DNA from: SZUA-217 sp034658975
Lineage (GTDB): Bacteria > Actinomycetota > Acidimicrobiia > Spongiisociales > ZC4RG35
Reading direction: 5' to 3'
NCBI GenBank assembly: GCA_034658975.1
Contig: JAYEGJ010000067.1
Span: 1 to 11,434, forward strand
DNA length: 11,434 nucleotides
Below the pieces are notes generated by a model, which was not told the origin of the DNA, made no database searches, and worked only from the letters and a program-made list of their open reading frames with translations. Of the stretch, positions 7,088 to 11,434 are shown piece after piece (the stretch's first letter is position 1; each line of letters starts with the position of its first letter). Made by a program: the position numbers and the translations under genes.

Positions 7088-7840
7088 TCAGGCTCCCAGC
7101 GTCTTCATGTGGTCGATGACCGAGTCGGTGGTGGGCTCGTCCATCTGGCCGACGACCTTGCCATCGGCGAGGAAGACGACACGGTCGGCGTAGCTGGCGG
7201 CCATGGGGTCATGGGTGACCATGACGATGGTCTGTCCAAGTTCCCGGACTGCGGTGCGCATGAAGTCGAGTAGCTCGGTCCCGGACTTCGAGTCGAGGTT
7301 TCCGGACGGCTCGTCGGCAAAGATGATCTCGGGCCTGGAAACCAGCGCCCGGGCCGCGGCGACCCTCTGCTGCTCTCCGCCCGACAGTTCGCTGGGCCGA
7401 TGATCGAGACGATCACTGAGCCCGAGGATGGCGACGACCTCTTCGAACCACTCCGAGTCCGGGGTTCCACCGGCGATGGAGATGGGGAGGGTGATGTTCT
7501 CCTCGGCGCTGAGCGTCGGGATGAGATTGAACGCCTGGAAGATGAACCCCAGGCGCTCCCGTCTCAGCATCGTCAGCTTGCGGTCGTTCAGTGAGCCGAG
7601 TTCGACCTCCCCGATGTAGGCGCTGCCGCCGTCGAGGGAGTCGAGGCCGGCGAGAGTGTGAAGCAGGGTCGACTTGCCCGAGCCCGAAGGGCCCATGATT
7701 GCGGTGAAGCGTTCCTTCTCGAATCCGACGTCGATGCCGTCGAGCGCACGGATCTCGGTTCCTCCCGTGCCGTAAGTCTTGAGGCCGCCCTCCATGTGAG
7801 CGGCAATTCCGGTGCGGACCTTCTCAGGTGCAATGGTCAT
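7088..7840 (-). CDS. ABC transporter ATP-binding protein, MacB/LolD type
   Basis: A 250-residue nucleotide-binding subunit with every motif intact: Walker A GPSGSGKS (50-57), Q-loop Q102 in FIFQAFNLIPTLSAEEN, signature LSGGEQQRVAAARAL (152-166), Walker B IIFADE (172-177), D-loop SGNLD (179-183) and switch H210 in VMVTHD. 'FQAFNLIP' and 'DEPSGNLDS' are typical of the LolD/MacB/FtsE group, consistent with the FtsX-type permease immediately downstream. It would power that permease as a dimer. The ATG at 7840-7838 is preceded by AAGGAAAGGA (complement of 7848-7857), a good ribosome binding site that favours this start over M16. A 133-base gap separates it from the response regulator upstream on the same strand; this gap holds a 19-base near-palindrome and may contain a separate, regulated promoter. 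Confidence 0.97.
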   Translation of the reverse strand: MTIAPEKVRTGIAAHMEGGLKTYGTGGTEIRALDGIDVGFEKERFTAIMGPSGSGKSTLLHTLAGLDSLDGGSAYIGEVELGSLNDRKLTMLRRERLGFIFQAFNLIPTLSAEENITLPISIAGGTPDSEWFEEVVAILGLSDRLDHRPSELSGGEQQRVAAARALVSRPEIIFADEPSGNLDSKSGTELLDFMRTAVRELGQTIVMVTHDPMAASYADRVVFLADGKVVGQMDEPTTDSVIDHMKTLGA

Positions 7841-7954
7841 TTGAGAATCCTTTCCTTCTCTCTGCCGAGATCATCGGTGAGGAACGCACGGGGGCGCATC
7901 GGGCGGAGGAAGGGTTGGGAGTAGTCACCTGGGATGACCCTGAGAGGGCGCTGT

Positions 7955-7973
7955 CTCCTACTCGAGGAGGAGG
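7955..7973. promoter_or_regulatory. Near-palindromic 19-base element, copy 1 (candidate operator)
   Basis: CTCCTACTCGAGGAGGAGG. Its first 18 bases form a palindrome centred on CTCGAG with one mismatched pair, and the whole is 18/19 identical to the element at 9857-9875. It directly abuts the response regulator stop codon and lies 115 bases upstream of the ABC ATPase start. No plus-strand gene follows, so the GAGGAGG here is not a ribosome binding site. It could be an operator for the regulator or, less likely, part of a transcription end signal; there is no loop of normal size. Confidence 0.4.
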
Positions 7974-8624
7974 TCAGCCGCCGGGCTTGGCGAGGCCCGA
8001 TTCGTAGGCGGCGACTACCGCTTGGACCCTGTCACGAAGCTGGAGCTTGGTGAGGATGTGGGAGACGTGGGTCTTGACCGTGGTTTCCGAGACGAAAAGT
8101 TCTTCTCCGATTTCAATGTTGGACAGGCCCTTGGCGAGGAGCTCCAGCACCTCCACCTCGCGGTCGGTCAACTCGTCGAGGCCTCTGAGCTCTGTGGATT
8201 GGGGCCGATGAGCGAATTCTGCGATGAGACGCTTGGTGATCGACGGTGCAATGAGAGCCTCGCCACCGGCGACGACTCGCACCGCCTCGACCAGTTGGTC
8301 TCCTCCGGCGTCCTTGAGCAGGAACCCGCTGGCGCCGTTGCGAAGAGCCCCATAGACGTAGTCGTCGAGGTCGAAGGTGGTGAGGACTATCACTCTTGAG
8401 TCTGCCACCTGTTCGGTGACCTGGAGGGTCGCTTCGAGACCGTCCATGACCGGCATCCGAACATCCATGAGCACCACGTCGGGCTTTTCCCGCCGGGCGA
8501 GACGCACCGCTTCGGATCCGTCCTCGGCCTCGGCGACCACGACGATGTCATCCTCGGCCTCGAGAATCAGCCTGAGCCCGGCGCGGACCATTGCCTGATC
8601 GTCGGCGATGAGGACTGAGATCAT
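7974..8624 (-). CDS. NarL/FixJ-family response regulator
   Basis: A 216-residue two-domain regulator. The receiver domain (1 to about 120) has the acidic pair D8/D9, phosphoacceptor D54 in VVLMDVRMPVMDG, switch T82 in VIVLTTF and K104 in GFLLKD. A linker leads to a LuxR/GerE-type helix-turn-helix (about 148-210): LTDREVEVLELLAKGLSNIE, then FVSETTVKTHVSHILTKL. Phosphorylation by the adjacent kinase should drive dimerisation and DNA binding. Its ATG overlaps the kinase stop by four bases (ATGA), so both are translated from one message. The genes downstream encode an ABC transporter, the most likely target, by analogy with LiaRS/DesKR-type systems; this is inference. The near-palindrome right after its stop and the second copy upstream of the kinase are candidate binding sites. 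Confidence 0.97.
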   Translation of the reverse strand: MISVLIADDQAMVRAGLRLILEAEDDIVVVAEAEDGSEAVRLARREKPDVVLMDVRMPVMDGLEATLQVTEQVADSRVIVLTTFDLDDYVYGALRNGASGFLLKDAGGDQLVEAVRVVAGGEALIAPSITKRLIAEFAHRPQSTELRGLDELTDREVEVLELLAKGLSNIEIGEELFVSETTVKTHVSHILTKLQLRDRVQAVVAAYESGLAKPGG

Positions 8625-9799
8625 GCTTCGACCGGGATGGTGGCGTGCACCCGGTAGCCGCCGCCGGCATTCGGACCAGCCCTGAACTCGCCTCCGAGGA
8701 CGGCGACGCGTTCTCTCATGCCGACGATGCCGTGACCGACGCCGTCCTCGGAGAGGGCAGAGGCGCCGCGGCCATCGTCCACGACCAGGACGTCGAGTGA
8801 CTCCTCGCCATAGTCGAGCGTGACCTTTGCCGACACGTCGGGACCACCGTGGCGAACCGCGTTGGTCAAGGACTCCTGGACGATTCGAAAGGCAGAAAGC
8901 TCGTTCACCTCGGGGAGTCTGCGCACGTCACCCTCGATCTTCAGGTCAACCGCCACCCCGGCGGCCCTGATTCCTTCGACGAGGGCATCGATGTCGGAAA
9001 GCTGTGGAAGTGGCCGGGTTTCTGATTCGTCGTCGGGCTGGCGAAGCAGCCCGACCATCCGGCGCATCTCGGCGAGGGCTTCGCGCCCTGTGTCGCCGAT
9101 GGTCTCCAGCGCTTCGACGACTCGGGGGTCGGTGCCGTCTGCTATTCGTCGTGCCCCGTCCGCCTGAAGGGTCATCACCGTCATTTGATGAGCAACGACA
9201 TCATGAAGCTCACGGGCGATGCGCGCCCTTTCGTCGGCAACTGCTCGGCGAGCTTTCTCCTCACGTTCTATCTCGGCGCGTTTGAGCCTCTCCTTCAACT
9301 CTGCCACGCGACCCCGCCTTTGATGCATCTCGCGACCGAGGAGCAGGGGAGTGAGCGTGCTGATCAGGGTGGTAATCAGGCTGCCGGTGCTCACCGACGG
9401 GAGGGTGATCACACCGAGCACCGTCCAGCCCACGATGACCGCAACGCTGGCTCCGCCGATTCTGAGTGAGCGGCGCCTCGATAGCTCCGCTCCCAGCGTG
9501 TAGAACATGATCCCGACCCCAGCCGAGGCGATGGAGTCCGGGTAGTCAAGTCCACGATCGGCGATCCACGTCAGGAGGACGATGACGTACACCGGGATCG
9601 TGTAGACCCGACGCAAGGCGATGGGGACGGTCATCAGAACCAACAACGCGACGTGGAATGCGTCGGACTCCCTTGTGAATGGAGTGATGACGTCCGCATC
9701 GATCTCGGCTGTGCCGGTCAGTGCGAGGGTCAGAATCACGGCAGCGAGGAGAGCGTCGAATGCAAAGCTGCGCGGCTTGATCTTGTCGAAGAACGTCAC
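8621..9799 (-). CDS. Membrane sensor histidine kinase, HisKA_3/DesK-NarX type
   Basis: A 392-residue sensor kinase. The N-terminal half (about 12-155) is a compact bundle of four to six hydrophobic helices with very little extracytoplasmic sequence, as in intramembrane-sensing kinases. A charged coiled-coil linker (about 158-190) leads to the HisKA_3 dimerisation domain with phosphoacceptor H199 in RIARELHDVVAHQM. The HATPase_c domain (about 300-392) has N313 (VQESLTNAVRHG), DDGRG (341-345), the GHGIVGMRERV motif (355-365) and GGGYRV near the end. It should phosphorylate the response regulator encoded next, with which it overlaps by four bases. The start is a GTG; an ATG just upstream is out of frame. 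No Shine-Dalgarno precedes it, but TAGCAT (complement of 9807-9812) sits where a -10 element for a leaderless message would be. The signal is unknown. Confidence 0.95.
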   Translation of the reverse strand: MTFFDKIKPRSFAFDALLAAVILTLALTGTAEIDADVITPFTRESDAFHVALLVLMTVPIALRRVYTIPVYVIVLLTWIADRGLDYPDSIASAGVGIMFYTLGAELSRRRSLRIGGASVAVIVGWTVLGVITLPSVSTGSLITTLISTLTPLLLGREMHQRRGRVAELKERLKRAEIEREEKARRAVADERARIARELHDVVAHQMTVMTLQADGARRIADGTDPRVVEALETIGDTGREALAEMRRMVGLLRQPDDESETRPLPQLSDIDALVEGIRAAGVAVDLKIEGDVRRLPEVNELSAFRIVQESLTNAVRHGGPDVSAKVTLDYGEESLDVLVVDDGRGASALSEDGVGHGIVGMRERVAVLGGEFRAGPNAGGGYRVHATIPVEA

Positions 9800-9856
9800 A
9801 TGGCCAATGCTAAGTCAGTGGCGGTTCCCCGGCATCGGTCCGAGGAAGGATCGACC

Positions 9857-9875
9857 CTCCTTCTCGAGGAGGAGG
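9857..9875. promoter_or_regulatory. Near-palindromic 19-base element, copy 2 (candidate operator)
   Basis: CTCCTTCTCGAGGAGGAGG differs at one base from the element at 7955-7973; the differing base is the mismatched position of the palindrome. It lies in the 83-base divergent region between the kinase start (9799) and the decarboxylase start (9883). Its right arm is also the decarboxylase ribosome binding site, which could explain part of the similarity. If a repressor or regulator binds, it could act on the kinase promoter and on decarboxylase expression together. Confidence 0.4.
9866..9875 (+). promoter_or_regulatory. Strong ribosome binding site of the decarboxylase gene
   Basis: GAGGAGGAGG ends 7 bases before GTG at 9883 and 4 bases before TTG at 9880, both in frame. 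The next in-frame ATGs (9901 and 9913) are 25 or more bases away. Spacing therefore favours the GTG at 9883. Confidence 0.6.
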
Positions 9876-9882
9876 CGAATTG

Positions 9883-11292
9883 GTGTGGGAACATGCAGCG
9901 ATGATCGAGCACATGTCTCCTGAGGAGTTCCGGGCTGCCGGGTACGCCTTGATCGACTGGCTGGTGGCCTACCGGGAGTCCATCGAGGACCGCCCCGTCT
10001 ATCCGAACGTGGAGCCGGGGGACATTGCTGCCCTGATTCCGGATTCAGCACCTGAGGAGGGCGAGTCTTTCGACCAACTGATGGCAGATCTGGACAGGGT
10101 CGTCATGCCGGGCGTGACCCATTGGCAGTCTCCCAACTGGTTCGCCTACTTCCCGGCCAACACCTCGCCGCCGTCCGTGCTGGCGGAGATGGCGTCGGCC
10201 GGTCTGGGGCTTCAGGGAATGTTGTGGTCGACCTCCCCGGTGGTCACTGAGCTCGAGGCGAGGGTGCTCGACTGGCTGGTCGACCTCATGGGCCTTCCCG
10301 ACCATTGGAAGTCAACAGGCCGGGGCGGGGGCGTCATCCAGATGAGCGCTTCGGACGCCACCCACGCCGTTCTGGTTGTTGCTCGGCATCGGAACGTGGA
10401 GCGGGGCCACGCCGAGGACATGGTCGTCTATGTCTCAGATCAGGCCCACTCCTCGATCGAGAAGGGCTGCAACGTCGCCGGTATCGGCCATTGTCGGAAG
10501 ATCGCGGTGGATACGGAGTATGCGATGCACGTTGACACACTTGCCACTGCCATCGACGCAGACATCGCTCAAGGTCTCATCCCGATCGCCGTTGTCTCCT
10601 CAGTCGGGACGACGGGAACCACCGCCGTTGATCCGATCGACGCCATAGGTGAGGTCGCTCAACGACACGGGCTCTGGCACCACGTCGATGCCGCCTACGC
10701 CGGTACCGCGATGATCTGTGATGAGTTCCTGGTCTATCAGCCCGGCCTGGAGGTCGTTGACAGCTACACCTTCAACCCCCACAAGTGGATGATGGTGAAC
10801 TTCGACTGCAACGTGCTGTGGGTTGCCGACCGGAGATCTCTGATCGACACGATGAGCATCCTCCCTCCATACCTCCGCAACGAAGCCTCCGAGACCGGAG
10901 AAGTCATCGACTACCGCGACTGGCACGTCCCGCTGGGTCGGCGGTTCCGCTCGCTCAAGCTCTGGTGGGTGCTGCGCTGGTATGGGGCCGAGGGCATCCG
11001 GTCGATGGTGAGGGAACATGTCCGGCTGGCCGACGAGTTCGCCGCAAGAGTGGACACCGATGATCGCTTCGATCTGTTCGCCCCGCATCCCTTCGGGCTT
11101 GTGTGTTTCACCCACCGGGACGGCAACGACGCCACCAGATCTCTCGCCCAGGCACTCAACGAATCGGGGAAGGTGGCGGTGACGGCGTCGAACATCGAAG
11201 GTGTCGATTTCATCCGTATCGCGATCGGTCAGACCTACACCGGGGAGCGTCATGTGACCGCCCTCTGGGACATGATCGACGAATTGGCTTGA
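9883..11292 (+). CDS. Aromatic-L-amino-acid decarboxylase (PLP group II)
   Basis: A 469-residue pyridoxal-phosphate enzyme, close in length to animal AADC (about 480). It should decarboxylate Trp, Tyr, Phe or DOPA to the matching amine in the cytoplasm. Visible signatures, numbered from GTG: substrate-side motif QSPNWFAYFP; STSPVVTELEARVLDWL; H189 in SDQAHSSIEKG (stacks on PLP); D269 in HVDAAYAG (binds the pyridine nitrogen); PLP lysine K301 in TFNPHKWMMVNFDCN; and the mobile-loop tyrosine Y330 in PPYLRNE, followed by DYRDWHVPLGRRFRSLK. The spacings D269-K301 (32) and K301-Y330 (29) equal those between D271, K303 and Y332 of human AADC. Retaining this Tyr argues for decarboxylation rather than aldehyde formation, since Phe there marks aldehyde synthases. 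Start chosen by RBS spacing; TTG 9880 or ATG 9901 remain possible. It is divergent from the sensor kinase, and no amine transporter or amine oxidase is adjacent. Preferred substrate cannot be read from sequence. Confidence 0.95.
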   Translation: MWEHAAMIEHMSPEEFRAAGYALIDWLVAYRESIEDRPVYPNVEPGDIAALIPDSAPEEGESFDQLMADLDRVVMPGVTHWQSPNWFAYFPANTSPPSVLAEMASAGLGLQGMLWSTSPVVTELEARVLDWLVDLMGLPDHWKSTGRGGGVIQMSASDATHAVLVVARHRNVERGHAEDMVVYVSDQAHSSIEKGCNVAGIGHCRKIAVDTEYAMHVDTLATAIDADIAQGLIPIAVVSSVGTTGTTAVDPIDAIGEVAQRHGLWHHVDAAYAGTAMICDEFLVYQPGLEVVDSYTFNPHKWMMVNFDCNVLWVADRRSLIDTMSILPPYLRNEASETGEVIDYRDWHVPLGRRFRSLKLWWVLRWYGAEGIRSMVREHVRLADEFAARVDTDDRFDLFAPHPFGLVCFTHRDGNDATRSLAQALNESGKVAVTASNIEGVDFIRIAIGQTYTGERHVTALWDMIDELA

Positions 11293-11314
11293 TGAGGGGA
11301 AGTGATCGCTCCTG

Positions 11315-11434
11315 TTAGGGGGATCGGCCGGTGGTGTAGGTGTGTCCGAGTCGGGTGGTCCAGGTGTAGGTGCCGTCGGGGTTGCGTTTCCCTTTCCATC
11401 CGCCTTTGTCTTTGACGTCGTGGTCGTGGGGGCA
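11315..11434 (-). CDS. C-terminus of a DUF222/HNH-endonuclease-like protein (partial)
   Basis: The last 39 codons of a minus-strand gene that enters from the right edge and stops at TAA (11317-11315). They read CPHDHDVKDKGGWKGKRNPD, then G-T-Y-T-W-T-T-R-L-G-H-T-Y-T-T. The pattern 'C-x-x-H-x-(4-5)-GGW---R-PDG-Y-W-TP-GH-Y' is the usual end of actinobacterial HNH proteins with a DUF222 N-terminus (the 13E12-repeat family of mycobacteria), where the CxxH part closes the HNH nuclease fold. The canonical H-H-H run is here H-D-H-D. The end converges on the decarboxylase with 22 bases between stops and no evident terminator. Family assignment is from pattern memory; the catalytic core lies outside the window. 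Confidence 0.75.
   Translation of the reverse strand, partial: CPHDHDVKDKGGWKGKRNPDGTYTWTTRLGHTYTTGRSP

Noticed and set aside
9841..9865. Imperfect hairpin CGAG-G-AAGGA / TCCTT-CTCG in the divergent region
   Set aside because: Short stem with a bulge, overlapping the repeated palindrome; too weak to call as a regulator on its own.
9880..9882. TTG start of the decarboxylase
   Set aside because: Only 4 bases after the ribosome binding site; the GTG at 9883 has better spacing and the extra residue has no support.
4571..11292. Specialised-metabolite gene cluster built around the decarboxylase and exporter
   Set aside because: No other biosynthetic enzymes are present, and a kinase/regulator/ABC set next to a decarboxylase is not sufficient to claim a cluster.

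Overview
The window is high-GC DNA from a bacterium that looks like an actinobacterium, possibly of an uncultured lineage such as Acidimicrobiia. The lineage is an inference from the GC-rich codon usage, the CGAAC-N4-GTTCG type SOS box, the cyclase/NB-ARC/TPR protein without a helix-turn-helix, the DUF222/HNH-type protein tail and the coiled-coil 'CGIYA' protein. No rRNA, tRNA, CRISPR array or insertion sequence was seen.

Left part (1-1731). The start of a probable MFS transporter runs off the left edge on the minus strand. Upstream of it, on the same strand, lies a 268-residue coiled-coil protein with a C-terminal Cys/His-containing domain, followed by an overlapping candidate 40-residue Pro/Glu/Val-rich protein. 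An almost ideal LexA (SOS) box sits 10 bases before the start of the 268-residue gene, so this pair is a candidate DNA-damage-induced unit. Next is a decayed plus-strand remnant (about 1173-1731) of a GT39/PMT-type membrane glycosyltransferase, split over three frames and lacking its N-terminal catalytic part.

Middle (1787-4552). A 909-residue plus-strand signalling protein combines a class III nucleotidyl cyclase domain, an NB-ARC-like (STAND) ATPase and TPR-like helices. It ends at a perfect 16-bp hairpin shared with the convergent transporter operon.

Right-centre (4571-9799, minus strand). A four-gene module reads, in order of transcription, sensor histidine kinase, NarL-type response regulator (4-base overlap), 133-base spacer, ABC ATPase, 10-TM MacB/FtsX-type permease (3-base gap). 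It resembles envelope-stress or drug-sensing modules in which a two-component system controls an exporter or extractor. A 19-base, nearly palindromic element occurs twice (18/19 identical): once in the spacer before the ABC genes and once in the divergent region upstream of the kinase. It is a candidate operator for the regulator, though the second copy also provides a ribosome binding site.

Right end (9883-11434). Divergent from the kinase is a complete aromatic-L-amino-acid decarboxylase with all key PLP residues. It converges on the C-terminal tail of a DUF222/HNH-endonuclease-like protein that runs off the right edge.
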